DNA from: Rheinheimera sp. MM224
GTDB taxonomy: Bacteria > Pseudomonadota > Gammaproteobacteria > Enterobacterales > Alteromonadaceae
Reading direction: 5' to 3'
Assembly: GCF_947090785.1 (NCBI RefSeq)
Contig: NZ_OX352320.1
Location: forward strand, 4,453,001 to 4,517,000
Length of the DNA stretch: 64,000 nucleotides
Both the position numbers and the translations under genes were made by a program. The notes under the pieces were generated by a model. It was not told where the DNA came from. It saw nothing but the letters and a program-made list of their open reading frames with translations, and searched no databases. This document shows, in pieces, positions 10,027 to 18,715 of this stretch (the first letter of the stretch is position 1; each line of letters starts with the position of its first letter).

Positions 10027-10148
10027 AACCCTTCTTAATTGAAGCTGCAACGTTGTTGACCGCGCTCCTCGCCCCAGTCACATAGGTAACTATGCTCCTG
10101 GGGTCTCGCTCGCTTGTCGCCTAGTTGCAACTCCAATTACTTTGGGTT
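10027..10148 (-). repeat. dispersed intergenic element, copy A (full length, inverted)
   Basis: On the minus strand it reads AACCCAAAGTAATTGGAG, then TTGCA..GGCGACAAGCGAG, an inner dyad CCAGGAGCATAG/..CTATGTGACTGGGG, and ends GTTGCAGCTTCAATTAAGAAGGGT. Copies B (17164-17227) and C (47762-47876) share both ends. It fills the gap between the xylose porter and the epimerase gene. Confidence 0.8.
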
Positions 10149-10172
10149 GAATTTTCAGGAGTGAATACATTT

Positions 10173-11105
10173 ATGAACGTCTTTCATTTGACCAATAAAG
10201 CGGGTGACCAGTTGTCCATACTGGAGCGTGGTGCGGCTATGCAGCGCTGGACTACGGCTGTGGGTAATAGCAAACGTGAACTGATCTTAAGTTACGCCGA
10301 GCCGGATGCTTATGCGCAAGACCCCTTTTACCTCGGTGCTTTAGTTGGACCTTATGCCAACCGTATTGGTAAAGGCCGCTTGCTGATTGGTCAGCAGTTT
10401 TATCAACTGGAACAAAATGAAGGACAAAATCAGCTGCACGGTGGCGCTGCAGGTTTACACCAAATGAACTGGAAAGTGCTGGAACAGCAGGAATCCAGGC
10501 TGGTTTTGGGCTGCGAAATGGCTGATGGTCAGGGTGGCTATCCAGGCCCAGTGTCTTTTCGTGTGACTTATCAATTATCTGAACAAAGTGCTTTGGATGT
10601 AGAACTAGAAGCCAGCAGCAACGTCACTACGCTAGTGGGACCAACTTTACATCCGTATTTTAACCTGGCGCCTGATCAGGCTCCGATTGATCAACATAAA
10701 CTCTGCCTGCATGCGGCACATTACACCCTGACCGATGAGCAGAATATTCCAACAGGTGAGTTGCCTAAAGTGCAGGGTAGCCCGCTGGATTTCAGCACGG
10801 CGAAAACGCTGACCGGTATCCGGATGGATTATAACTTTGTGGTCAATGGCGATCTGCATCAGGCGGCGGCAGAACTGATAAGCCCGGATGGCTTAGTTCG
10901 CCTGAGTGTGTATTCCGACTATCCGGGCCTACAGGTGTATACCGGTGAACATTTAGCCGGCCCCTTTAAATCACGTCAGGGTATTTGCCTTGAGCCGCAG
11001 TTTTTCCCTGACTCACCCAACCAAAAAGGTTTTCCATTTCATTTTACCCGCCCAGGCCAACCTTTTAAGGCGCATATCCGCTATCAGTTAGACAAGGCGG
11101 GATAA
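10173..11105 (+). CDS. galM: aldose 1-epimerase (mutarotase)
   Basis: A 310-residue aldose 1-epimerase that interconverts alpha and beta anomers of free sugars, here probably xylose released by the locus. Family blocks are GALVGPYANRIGKGR, the QLHGG histidine motif (NQLHGGAAGLH), HPYFNLA with the catalytic histidine, and ICLEPQFFPDSPN with the catalytic glutamate. No signal peptide is evident, so it is cytoplasmic. I start at ATG 10173, with AGGAG 11 nt upstream; the open frame reaches 10125, but that extension would lie inside the dispersed repeat. It lies between the xylose porter and the GH10 gene. Confidence 0.88.
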   Translation: MNVFHLTNKAGDQLSILERGAAMQRWTTAVGNSKRELILSYAEPDAYAQDPFYLGALVGPYANRIGKGRLLIGQQFYQLEQNEGQNQLHGGAAGLHQMNWKVLEQQESRLVLGCEMADGQGGYPGPVSFRVTYQLSEQSALDVELEASSNVTTLVGPTLHPYFNLAPDQAPIDQHKLCLHAAHYTLTDEQNIPTGELPKVQGSPLDFSTAKTLTGIRMDYNFVVNGDLHQAAAELISPDGLVRLSVYSDYPGLQVYTGEHLAGPFKSRQGICLEPQFFPDSPNQKGFPFHFTRPGQPFKAHIRYQLDKAG

Positions 11106-11149
11106 CAGCAGCGGTTCTACTTATTTTTAATTACTTTTGGAGTCATCAC

Positions 11150-12277
11150 ATGCGATCTATCTCCTTTTGTATCTTGTTAAGCAGCCTGCTGATAGGCAGT
11201 GCTTATGCACAAGATCAAAGCTCCCCTTTAAAACAGGCGTACAGCAAACACTTCAGTATTGGCACTGCATTAAGTGCAACACAAATACAAGGCAAAGAGC
11301 TCGGAACACTGGAGCTGGTCAAGCAGCAGTTTAATGCGGTGACCGCCGAAAACGTGATGAAATGGGAAATTATTGAACCTGTAGAAGGCCAGTTTAACTT
11401 TGCTGCCGCCGACGCCATGATTGAATACGCCGAAGCCAACAATATCAACGTAATAGGTCATGTATTGTTATGGCACGAACAAACACCAGCCTGGGTGTTT
11501 CAGGACGCTAAAGGTCAACCGGCCTCAAAAGAGTTGGTGTTATCCCGACTGAAAAACCATATTAACGCCGTAATGGGCCGCTACAAAGGCCGTATTCAGG
11601 GCTGGGATGCGGTCAACGAAGCCTTAAATGAAGACGGCACTCTGCGCCAATCCAACTGGTATAAAGCCTTGGGTCAAGACTATATAGCCACAGTCTTTGA
11701 ACTGGCGCATCAGGCCGACCCTAAAGCCCAGCTTTATTACAACGACTTCAATTTATTTAAACCTGAAAAACGTGCCGGAGTGTTAAAGCTGGTTGCAGCT
11801 TTAAAAGCGAAAAAAGCACCTATCTACGGTATTGGTGAACAAGGCCATTACAGCCTGGATTACCCAACACTGCAGGAAGTGGAAGACTCTATTGTGGCTT
11901 TTAAAAACACAGGCCTGAAGGTGATGATTACCGAATTAGATATCTCGGTATTACCATTTCCTGATCCAGATAATGTAGGCGCTGATATCTCACTCAATAT
12001 GAAGTTAAAACAAGAATTTAACCCTTACGCCGATGGCTTACCAAAAGCAGTCAGCGATCAACTGACACAAAAATACCTGCAATTCTTTGAGCTGTTTTTA
12101 CGCCACAGCGACAGCATCGAACGGGTCACTTTATGGGGCGTCAACGACAACCAGACCTGGCGCAACAACTGGCCAATGAAAGGCAGAACAGACTACCCTT
12201 TATTATTTGACCGGAAAAATCAGCCAAAAGAAGTGGTACCGCAGTTGATTAAACTGGCGGAAAAGGCTGGTAAATAA
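11150..12277 (+). CDS. GH10 endo-1,4-beta-xylanase, secreted
   Basis: A 375-residue GH10 xylanase with a signal peptide ending SAYA/QD (cleavage after residue 20). Acid/base Glu157 lies in GWDAVNEAL and nucleophile Glu262 in VMITELDIS; substrate-site blocks FNAVTAENVMKWE and GHVLLWHEQTPAW are intact. It consists of the catalytic domain only, with no carbohydrate-binding module. It cuts the xylan backbone to oligosaccharides in the periplasm or outside. It lies 44 nt after the epimerase gene and ends at a clear terminator. Length and motifs are standard for single-domain GH10. Confidence 0.95.
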   Translation: MRSISFCILLSSLLIGSAYAQDQSSPLKQAYSKHFSIGTALSATQIQGKELGTLELVKQQFNAVTAENVMKWEIIEPVEGQFNFAAADAMIEYAEANNINVIGHVLLWHEQTPAWVFQDAKGQPASKELVLSRLKNHINAVMGRYKGRIQGWDAVNEALNEDGTLRQSNWYKALGQDYIATVFELAHQADPKAQLYYNDFNLFKPEKRAGVLKLVAALKAKKAPIYGIGEQGHYSLDYPTLQEVEDSIVAFKNTGLKVMITELDISVLPFPDPDNVGADISLNMKLKQEFNPYADGLPKAVSDQLTQKYLQFFELFLRHSDSIERVTLWGVNDNQTWRNNWPMKGRTDYPLLFDRKNQPKEVVPQLIKLAEKAGK

Positions 12278-12292
12278 CCTTATTCAATAGTC

Positions 12293-12322
12293 AAAAGGCT
12301 GGGATTTTCCCAGCTTTTTTTG
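12293..12322 (+). terminator. rho-independent terminator of the GH10 transcript
   Basis: GGCTGGGA, a TTT loop, then TCCCAGC followed by seven T, 16 nt after the xylanase stop codon. Confidence 0.85.
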
Positions 12323-12562
12323 CATTTGAAACTCCATTTATTGCAAATTGAGCCCGTCATTAATTCCGCGAAAAATGCCACTATAACTAGCGTACCGGCT
12401 GTATAGATTATGTCGGCCACAATTTTAGTGATTTCAGAAAAACCTGTTGAAATAGAGGTACATCAGCGTTAGTTTGGTATCAGTAAAAATCATAAAAAAA
12501 GGCAGAAAAATGCTCGATTTGCGGGCATACGGCCTTTTAAAACGGATTGTTAAAATTCACTC
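12323..12562. other. intergenic stretch, AT-rich, no gene seen
   Basis: No open frame with a credible ribosome site is visible. It marks the start of the AT-rich block that carries two hypothetical genes between the GH10 gene and xylA. A promoter for the next gene is presumably here, but no clear -35/-10 pair stands out. Confidence 0.4.
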
Positions 12563-13108
12563 ATGAAATGTAGTAGCTGCAATAAATTTATCAAAGAATC
12601 ATCTGTTATTGATAGCGTTGAATATTTTGTATGTCCTGATTGCGGCAACTGTGTTGATTTAGACTTGAAGCCTCAAAAACTAAGTTTGCATATTCTCCAT
12701 CGGAAGGGCTGTGACAACACTCATGAAAGCTATTCTTCAGGTTTCATTGTCGATGAATCGCCTTTGTTAGATATTTTATCTAACAATCAGGGTGAGCATG
12801 CTGACTATTTAGGCTGTTTTGCTCGTGGCTGGGACAAGCTTAATGAGCATAGTAAAAGACAACTTTTGCTTTTAGAAGCGCCCAAAATGGTTAGTGGAAG
12901 AAGGTTGATCTATGTATGTCCAGAATGTGCAGATGTTGGATGTGGTGCGTACGGCTGTATAATCAGGAAGGAAGATAATGTCTATATTTGGGAAAGCTTT
13001 GCCTACGAGAACGGCTACGAAGAACCCCAAGTATTAGTCGGCGTTGGTCCATTTCGGTTTGAGATTTCAGAATATGAGCAGGTTATTGACCGTGCTTATA
13101 AGCTCTAA
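12563..13108 (+). CDS. uncharacterised zinc-ribbon-like protein
   Basis: A 181-residue soluble protein. The N-terminus has two CxxC pairs (CSSCNKF and CPDCGNC, about residues 3-30), which could form a zinc ribbon. The C-terminal half has YVCPECADVGCGAYGC followed by VYIWESFAYENGYEEP. From memory that block resembles a widespread uncharacterised bacterial family with a CPECxDxGCG motif and an aromatic W..F.YEN stretch; no function is established to my knowledge. The ribosome site is weak. The gene is more AT-rich than the neighbouring sugar genes and sits with the next gene between GH10 and xylA, which suggests an insertion. An immunity-type or stress role would be guesswork. Confidence 0.65.
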   Translation: MKCSSCNKFIKESSVIDSVEYFVCPDCGNCVDLDLKPQKLSLHILHRKGCDNTHESYSSGFIVDESPLLDILSNNQGEHADYLGCFARGWDKLNEHSKRQLLLLEAPKMVSGRRLIYVCPECADVGCGAYGCIIRKEDNVYIWESFAYENGYEEPQVLVGVGPFRFEISEYEQVIDRAYKL

Positions 13109-13130
13109 CAAGTCAATAAACTACAGAGCA

Positions 13131-13172
13131 CTGGTGTCAGGTCTTGGGGCAAAGGGCAAGACCTGACACCAG
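13131..13172. repeat. GGTCAG-type perfect palindrome (16-bp arms)
   Basis: CTGGTGTCAGGTCTTG, a 10-nt loop GGGCAAAGGG, then CAAGACCTGACACCAG. The arms are perfect. It sits between the two AT-rich hypothetical genes, 25 nt upstream of the second start codon. Confidence 0.75.
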
Positions 13173-13197
13173 ATTTTGCCTAGGCCGGAGGTTGTTT

Positions 13198-13713
13198 ATG
13201 AAGTATATGTTGTTCTTTTTAATGTCTTTTAATGTCTGTTCTTGTAGTTTTGATGATCTAGTAATGAGTAACATTGGAAATAAAGTGGATTTCACTGACC
13301 AAAATGTATCTTTTTTCGGTCAAGGAGCAACATTGGCGCTTGTTTCCTATTCCTACGAAAAACAATATTCGTTAGCTGCTTCGCAAGGTGAAAAGGAGGT
13401 AAGAGACTTTACAGTTTATAAAAATGCACTTTGTCATATTCTTGGTGGCAAGTGCTCAGAAGTTACAATAGATAATCAACAAATTTTGAGTACATCCAGT
13501 GACGGATTAACAACACTTAGTAAGCCTGTTTTTATCAATGGCATTTTGGTAGGAGATATAACCTATGTGAGCTCCTCCGCTGAAATTACTGATGGAGTGC
13601 AATGTGGTAATTCAGAACTTGAGTATGTGAAAGAATCAATAAAACTATTTAATAATGCGGGCCAGATTGAAGTCGTGAAAAAATATTTGATCAGTGTGGG
13701 TAAGTTGAATTAG
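13198..13713 (+). CDS. uncharacterised small exported protein or lipoprotein
   Basis: A 171-residue protein I do not recognise. The ATG at 13198 has GGAGG 6 nt upstream; an open frame reaching 13144 would run through the palindrome and is not used. The first 18 residues (MKYMLFFLMSFNVCSCS) look like a short signal sequence with cysteines at its end; a lipoprotein is possible though the lipobox is not canonical. The rest is hydrophilic, with two further cysteine-containing stretches (LCHILGGKCSE, VQCGN). It is clearly AT-rich compared with the xylan genes. No operon partner other than the preceding hypothetical gene is seen. Confidence 0.65.
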   Translation: MKYMLFFLMSFNVCSCSFDDLVMSNIGNKVDFTDQNVSFFGQGATLALVSYSYEKQYSLAASQGEKEVRDFTVYKNALCHILGGKCSEVTIDNQQILSTSSDGLTTLSKPVFINGILVGDITYVSSSAEITDGVQCGNSELEYVKESIKLFNNAGQIEVVKKYLISVGKLN

Positions 13714-13896
13714 CTATCGCCAACGAATCCAAACCAATGGGGTCAGATTTCGCAAGGTACCCCAGTACAATTCCGCTTGCTTTCATGTCGATTACAGAAA
13801 AATAAAAAACAACTACTCGTACCCACCGAATGCGAACTGCTGTGATGAAGTAATGCTAAGGAAGAAAATAGGGCGCAGTAGCTTTCCCGCGCCCGG

Positions 13897-13920
13897 ATAA
13901 AATACCCGGCTAGCCGGGCA
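13897..13920 (-). terminator. terminator of xylA
   Basis: On the minus strand CCCGGC, TA, GCCGGG is followed by TATTTTAT, about 20 nt after the xylA stop codon. Confidence 0.75.
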
Positions 13921-13939
13921 ACGACAGGGTTCGGGAGGC

Positions 13940-15259
13940 CTATCTGAACAACACTAAATTCACCTGGTTTTCCAGTAATTCCTGACGGCCGCTGACGGCT
14001 TTCGGGCTTAACTGTTCGCGTTCAACCATAGCAGCCAGAGTTTGCAGTGAATGCTCGCTGCTCTGGATGGCTTTACCTAAAGAGCCATTCCAGCCGGCAT
14101 AACGCTCTGCGACTGCCTTACCTAAGAAGTCTTTTTCAACCAGAACTGCTGCACGTTTCAGTGCCATAGCCAGGTGATCCATACCACCAATATGACCATG
14201 GAACATATCGGCGCGGTCCATGCTCTGACGGCGTAATTTGGCGTCAAAGTTGAAACCACCAGTGGTGAAACCACCAGCTTTGAGAATTTCGTACATCACC
14301 AGGCTCAGCTCTTCTACGCTGTTCGGGAATTGGTCGGTATCCCAGCCGTTTTGTGCATCACCGCGGTTCGCATCGATGCTGCCAAAAATGCCAAGCGAAA
14401 TAGCAGTAGCCACTTCATGATGGAACGAATGACCAGCCAAGGTAGCGTGGTTAGCTTCGATATTGACGGCGAATTCTTTTTCCAGACCAAATTGCTTCAG
14501 GAAACCATACACTGTTGCCGAATCGTAATCGTACTGGTGCTTGGTGGGTTCCTGTGGCTTAGGTTCGATCAGTAAAGTGCCTTTAAAACCGATTTTATGT
14601 TTGTGCTCAACCACCATTTGCATAAAGCGGCCCAGTTGCTCACGCTCCTGACGCAGGTCGGTATTCAGCAGGGTTTCGTAACCTTCACGACCGCCCCACA
14701 ATACGTAGTTTTCACCACCTAAACGCTGAGTTGCGTTCATCGCATGGAAAACCTGCGTAGCGCCGTAGCTGAAAATTTCCGGATTTGGATTGGTAGCAGC
14801 ACCTGCAGCATAACGTGGGTTACTGAATAAATTCGCTGTGCCCCATAACAGTTTCACGCCGGTTTCAGCTTGCTTTTGCTCAAGCACATCCACCATAGCT
14901 GCGAAGTTGTTGATGTATTCTTTAATGCTGTTGCCTTCAGGCGATACATCGATGTCATGGAAGCAATAATAAGGAATGCTCAGCTTGCTGAAGAATTCAA
15001 AAGCTACATCGGCTTTAGCTTTGGCTTGCGCCATAGCGTCACCGGCTTCTAACCATGGACGGCCAAAAGTGCCTTGACCAAATACATCCTGACCATTCCA
15101 GCAGAAGTTGTGCCAGTAACAGGCAGCCATACGCAAATGCTCTGCCATGGTTTTGCCCAGCACTACTTCACTGGCATTGTAATGTTTAAACGCTAAAGGG
15201 TTAGTGCTGTCGGCACCTTCATACGCAATTTTATTAATCTGATCGAAATACTGAGCCAT
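13940..15259 (-). CDS. xylA: xylose isomerase
   Basis: A 439-residue cytoplasmic enzyme that converts D-xylose to D-xylulose using divalent metal. I use the ATG at 15259: AGGAGAGC lies just upstream and the N-terminus [15 protein letters not shown] then matches the E. coli XylA start in style; the frame is open to 15307. Visible family blocks are [10 protein letters not shown], the [11 protein letters not shown] region (catalytic His/Asp), [29 protein letters not shown] and the metal site NFDAKLRR. The upstream gene on the same strand is xylB, separated by three REP-like copies, and xylA has its own probable XylR-controlled promoter. It ends at a terminator. Confidence 0.96.
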   Translation of the reverse strand: MAQYFDQINKIAYEGADSTNPLAFKHYNASEVVLGKTMAEHLRMAACYWHNFCWNGQDVFGQGTFGRPWLEAGDAMAQAKAKADVAFEFFSKLSIPYYCFHDIDVSPEGNSIKEYINNFAAMVDVLEQKQAETGVKLLWGTANLFSNPRYAAGAATNPNPEIFSYGATQVFHAMNATQRLGGENYVLWGGREGYETLLNTDLRQEREQLGRFMQMVVEHKHKIGFKGTLLIEPKPQEPTKHQYDYDSATVYGFLKQFGLEKEFAVNIEANHATLAGHSFHHEVATAISLGIFGSIDANRGDAQNGWDTDQFPNSVEELSLVMYEILKAGGFTTGGFNFDAKLRRQSMDRADMFHGHIGGMDHLAMALKRAAVLVEKDFLGKAVAERYAGWNGSLGKAIQSSEHSLQTLAAMVEREQLSPKAVSGRQELLENQVNLVLFR

Positions 15260-15320
15260 TTTGCTCTCCTGTGTTACATCAATTCCAATGCTGCTAATGG
15301 TGGGCATTGCTGGCTAAGTT

Positions 15321-15340
15321 CACAATTATGTTTTTTCAAA
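15321..15340 (-). promoter_or_regulatory. candidate XylR site / promoter upstream of xylA
   Basis: The minus strand reads TTTGAAAAAACATAATTGTG, 62-81 nt before the xylA ATG. From memory the E. coli xylA promoter contains GTGAAATAACATAATTGAG about 70 nt before its ATG, a near match. CATAAT may serve as the -10. Assignment to XylR is inference. Confidence 0.5.
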
Positions 15341-15396
15341 GCCACCTTGTGCTTTTGCTTTATTGCCGTTGTTTTTGCTGTATCGCTTTCATGTCT

Positions 15397-15531
15397 GAAC
15401 GGGCAGGGATAAACCCCGCCCCTACAATTTATTTTTTAAAGGCATCGGCGTTCTGTTGAGACGGGCGGGGCAAGCCCTCAATAACATCGTCTTGTAATTT
15501 GAGACGGGCGGGGATAAACCACCGCCCCTAC
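15397..15531. repeat. three tandem copies of the GACGGGCGGGG REP-like palindrome
   Basis: Copies at 15397-15425 (GGGCAGGGATAAACCCCGCC then CCTAC), 15458-15479 (degenerate, GGGCGGGGCAAGCCC) and 15501-15531 (GGGCGGGGATAAACCACCGC). They fill the gap between the xylB stop codon and the xylA promoter. Confidence 0.8.
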
Positions 15532-15533
15532 CA

Positions 15534-16988
15534 TTAAAAATGCTCAGCCAACGACTGATACAAGGCTTTAAATTTGCTGTAGCGTTTGGCCAAAGCGGCG
15601 TGACGTTTGGCGTCTGGTTGATGCTGACTGACCACTGGAGGTGGCGGGCATAGCACATCCAGTGCTGTATCAGGCTCCATGGCTAATCTGGCCAAACGAG
15701 CAGCACCTAAGGCAGGCCCTACTTCACCACCTTCTCTGAAGGTGAGTGGTTGGTTCATCACATCAGCCAGCAACTGCCGCCAGTACGGACTGCGGGCACC
15801 ACCACCAATCAGATTAATTTCTGTAGGCATCAGGCCGCTGGCATGCAGAGCTTCTGCGCCCTGAAACAACGCAAAACTGACGCCTTCAAGCACCGAATAG
15901 GTCAGGGCTTTTTGGTCAGTGTTGTAGTCCAGACCAAACCAGACACCTTTAGCATTGGGATTGTTATGAGGAGTGCGCTCACCTGACAGGTAAGGTAAAA
16001 ACAGCGGCATATCTTCAATAGCGCCAAGCCCCTGCTCCAAATCGGCCAGCAAAGTAGCAACAGGGGTTTTCACTAAATGTTCGGCATACCATTGCAAACA
16101 ACTGGCAGCACTTAATGTCACAGACATCAAATGCCAGGTATTCGGCAAGGCGTGGCAAAAACTATGTACTGCGGATTCAGGGTTCGCCAGAAAGCCATCA
16201 CTGACAGCAAAATACACACCCGAAGTACCAAGAGATAACATGGCCTGACCCGGACGTACTATACCAGCACCCACAGCACCGGCGGCATTGTCACCACCAC
16301 CAGCGATCAGAGGCACAGCGGCTAAACCCCAGCGTTTCGCCAGGTCAGGTAACAAGGTGCCTGTGATCTGATTGCCTTCGTAAAGTTTTGGCATCTGATC
16401 ACGGCTTAAACCACAAGCGCACAACAGCTCGTCGTTCCAGTCACGTTTAGCCACATCCAGCCATAAAGTACCGGCTGAATCCGACATATCGGAAGCAAAG
16501 TCGCCACTTAAGCAAAAACGTAAATAATCTTTTGGCAGCAGTACTTTGGCGACCTTAGCAAAAGCTTGTGGCTCCTGCTGACGTAACCAAAGTAATTTAG
16601 GTGCGGTAAAACCAGGCATCGCCAGATTGCCTGTGATCTGTGGCAAATCGGCCACTTTCAATTGCAGCTGCTGGCATTGCTCAAAAGAGCGACCATCGTT
16701 CCATAAAATAGCTGGGCGAATAATCTGGTTCTGATCGTCCAGCAAAGTAGCGCCATGCATCTGGCCCGCTAAACCTATGGCTTTAACCGAAGCTAAAGAT
16801 TGACGCTGGCTAAGCTGATCCATACAAGACTGCAGCCCAAGCCACCAGTGCTCTGGGTTTTGCTCTGACCATAAAGGCTGGGGCCGGCTGACTAACAACT
16901 CAGCACTGGCGCTATCTATTACTTTGCCGTTCTCGCCAAGCAAAATCACTTTGATGCCCGAAGTGCCTAAATCTATGCCTATGTACAT
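15534..16988 (-). CDS. xylB: xylulokinase
   Basis: A 484-residue FGGY-family sugar kinase that phosphorylates D-xylulose to xylulose 5-phosphate. The N-terminal phosphate-binding block GIDLGTSGIKVILL, GQMHGATLLD (substrate site), GGGDNAAGAVGAG, LSLGTSGVYFA and GGGARSPYWRQLLADV are typical of XylB. Length is standard (E. coli 484). The start codon ATG is clear, but only a weak ribosome site is visible. It is transcribed divergently from xylR and followed by REP copies and xylA on the same strand. Confidence 0.95.
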   Translation of the reverse strand: MYIGIDLGTSGIKVILLGENGKVIDSASAELLVSRPQPLWSEQNPEHWWLGLQSCMDQLSQRQSLASVKAIGLAGQMHGATLLDDQNQIIRPAILWNDGRSFEQCQQLQLKVADLPQITGNLAMPGFTAPKLLWLRQQEPQAFAKVAKVLLPKDYLRFCLSGDFASDMSDSAGTLWLDVAKRDWNDELLCACGLSRDQMPKLYEGNQITGTLLPDLAKRWGLAAVPLIAGGGDNAAGAVGAGIVRPGQAMLSLGTSGVYFAVSDGFLANPESAVHSFCHALPNTWHLMSVTLSAASCLQWYAEHLVKTPVATLLADLEQGLGAIEDMPLFLPYLSGERTPHNNPNAKGVWFGLDYNTDQKALTYSVLEGVSFALFQGAEALHASGLMPTEINLIGGGARSPYWRQLLADVMNQPLTFREGGEVGPALGAARLARLAMEPDTALDVLCPPPPVVSQHQPDAKRHAALAKRYSKFKALYQSLAEHF

Positions 16989-17053
16989 AATCTGAAATCT
17001 GTTCTGACTTTTGGTGAGCTAATACTTGGCGAGGGATTGCTTACCAGCAATTA

Positions 17054-17087
17054 CGAAAATTCATAATTAGCTGCTGAATTATGATTT
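17054..17087. promoter_or_regulatory. candidate XylR operator between xylB and xylR
   Basis: CGAAAATTCATAATTAG on the plus strand faces an inverted CATAATTC in GAATTATGATTT (17076-17087): CATAATT, 8 nt, AATTATG. The 12-mer is repeated exactly at 8511-8522, and CATAATT also occurs in the xylA site. Binding by XylR is inference. Confidence 0.5.
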
Positions 17088-17163
17088 ATCGTTTGCCAAA
17101 AAAGCCTGACTGGCTAATATTTAACCCGCTTAAATACAAAAAATAAAAAAGATAACGATATAT

Positions 17164-17227
17164 ACCCAAAGTAATTGGAGTTGCAGTCAGGCGACAAGCG
17201 CAGTCAGCAGCTTCAGGTACTAAGGGT
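17164..17227 (+). repeat. dispersed intergenic element, copy B (short)
   Basis: ACCCAAAGTAATTGGAGTTG, then CAGTCAGGCGACAAGCG, directly joined to a CAGCTTCAGGTACTAAGGGT end. The central dyad of copies A and C is missing. It ends 19 nt before the xylR start. Confidence 0.8.
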
Positions 17228-17246
17228 AAACCGACAGGACGGGGAT

Positions 17247-18443
17247 ATGTTTAAAGCTAAACACAGCATTACACTTTTGTTTAATGCTAATAAGGTTTTC
17301 GACAGGCAAGTGATCGAAGGCATAGGTCATTACCTGCAATCATCAAAAGTCGACTGGGACGTGTATCTGGAGGAAGATTTCCTCTGTCGTCTCGAACACA
17401 TTCATGAATGGGGTGGCGACGGTATTATCGCCGACTTCGATGATATGAATATTCAACGCGCTTTGGCCGGAACCACCAAACCTATAGTTGGAGTGGGTGG
17501 CTCTTACAGTAAAGCGGCAGATTACCCTGAAGTTCCTTATGTCGCCACCGACAACTATGCGCTGGTGCAAGCCGCTTATGAGCACCTGAAACGCAAAGGG
17601 TTAGACCGTTTTGCCTTTTACAGTGTGCCAACCGACGAGCAGCATCGCTGGGCCAGCGAGCGCGAAAGTGCGGTGAAAAAATTAACAGCTCAGGATGGTT
17701 ACGACTGTCAGATTTATCAGGGGCACTGCACCAGACCTGAAACCTGGCAATATGCGATGAACCGCCTGACCGACTGGATCCAAAGCTTACCTAAACCTAT
17801 TGGCATTATCGCCGTCACAGATTCCCGCGCCCGCCATCTGCTGCAAGCTTGCGAACATTTGGGTGTGGTAGTACCGGATAATATTTCTATCATTGGCATA
17901 GATGACGACGATATAGCCCGTTTCCTTAATAGAATCAGCTTAAGCTCAGTAACTCAGGGTTGTTTTGAAATGGGTTATAAAGCCGCCAAGCTGCTGCATA
18001 CCCAACTGAATAATATCGAAGTAGGTCAAAAACGTATTCTGGTACCGCCTGTGGGCGTGGCTTCACGCCAATCAACAGACTTTAAAGCCTTGCGTGACCC
18101 TTATGTCATTCAGGCGATGCACTATATCCGCCGTCATGCGACTCGTGGTGCAAAAGTAGAACAAGTGACTGATTTTGTCGGTATTTCACGTTCTAACCTG
18201 GAACAGCGTTTCAGAGCAGAACGTGGCCATTCGATCCATACCGAACTGCATAACCAAAAACTGGTAAAAGCCTGCAAAATGTTGGTTGATACTCAGGTTA
18301 ACCCTATCGCCATCGCCAATATCTGCGGTTATCCGTCGCTGCAATATATGTATGCGGTGTTTAAACGCCATTTTGGCCAGACACCAAAAGAATACCGTGA
18401 AGCACGGGGTGAAATGCTGAATAACGTGGCGGTGAATGACTAA
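17247..18443 (+). CDS. xylR: xylose-responsive AraC-family activator XylR
   Basis: A 398-residue regulator with the domain order of E. coli XylR: a periplasmic-binding-protein-like xylose-sensing domain (about 1-285) and a C-terminal AraC double helix-turn-helix (about 295-390, VTDFVGISRSNLEQRF and ICGYPSLQYMYAVFKRHFG). The start MFKAKHSITLLFNANKVFDRQ matches XylR well, so I use ATG 17247; the frame open to 17175 lies in the dispersed repeat and is rejected. It should activate xylA, xylB and probably the hydrolase operons in the presence of xylose. It is divergent from xylB across a region with CATAATT dyads. Confidence 0.93.
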   Translation: MFKAKHSITLLFNANKVFDRQVIEGIGHYLQSSKVDWDVYLEEDFLCRLEHIHEWGGDGIIADFDDMNIQRALAGTTKPIVGVGGSYSKAADYPEVPYVATDNYALVQAAYEHLKRKGLDRFAFYSVPTDEQHRWASERESAVKKLTAQDGYDCQIYQGHCTRPETWQYAMNRLTDWIQSLPKPIGIIAVTDSRARHLLQACEHLGVVVPDNISIIGIDDDDIARFLNRISLSSVTQGCFEMGYKAAKLLHTQLNNIEVGQKRILVPPVGVASRQSTDFKALRDPYVIQAMHYIRRHATRGAKVEQVTDFVGISRSNLEQRFRAERGHSIHTELHNQKLVKACKMLVDTQVNPIAIANICGYPSLQYMYAVFKRHFGQTPKEYREARGEMLNNVAVND

Positions 18444-18458
18444 ATAACAAACAAATTT

Positions 18459-18533
18459 GTAGGGGCGGGTCTTGTACCCGCCCGTCGTGACGATACCCCG
18501 ATGGACGGGCCGGGACAAGCCGCGGCCCCTACA
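18459..18533. repeat. head-to-head pair of GACGGGCGGGG REP-like palindromes
   Basis: An inverted copy, GTAGGGGCGGGT CTTGT ACCCGCCCGTC (18459-18486), is followed by a direct copy, GGACGGGCCGGGACAAGCC then GCGGCCCCTAC (18503-18533). The pair forms a BIME-like unit after xylR. Confidence 0.75.
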
Positions 18534-18715
18534 ACCCGTCCTTCTAAATGCCAATCCGATACCAGGTATCGGTTAACCCGCGCCCTTATCGTTTTTAAAG
18601 CCTTACCACCGAAAAAACGCACAAAGCTGACGTATTTTCATAAAGCCGAAGCCTTTGATGGTCATGGTATTTTTCTGTTCAGACCTGACGCAACTAGTCA
18701 AAGGAACAGATAAAA

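Noticed and set aside
10125-10172. N-terminal extension of the aldose epimerase
   Set aside because: It lies inside the dispersed repeat, has no ribosome site and is not family-like; ATG 10173 has AGGAG upstream.
15397-15531. Possible CRISPR-like array (three similar units)
   Set aside because: Spacing is irregular, units are palindromic GC-rich REP copies, and the same unit occurs singly elsewhere.
17175-17246. N-terminal extension of XylR
   Set aside because: Encoded by the dispersed repeat; the E. coli-like start MFKAKHSITLLFNANK is at 17247.
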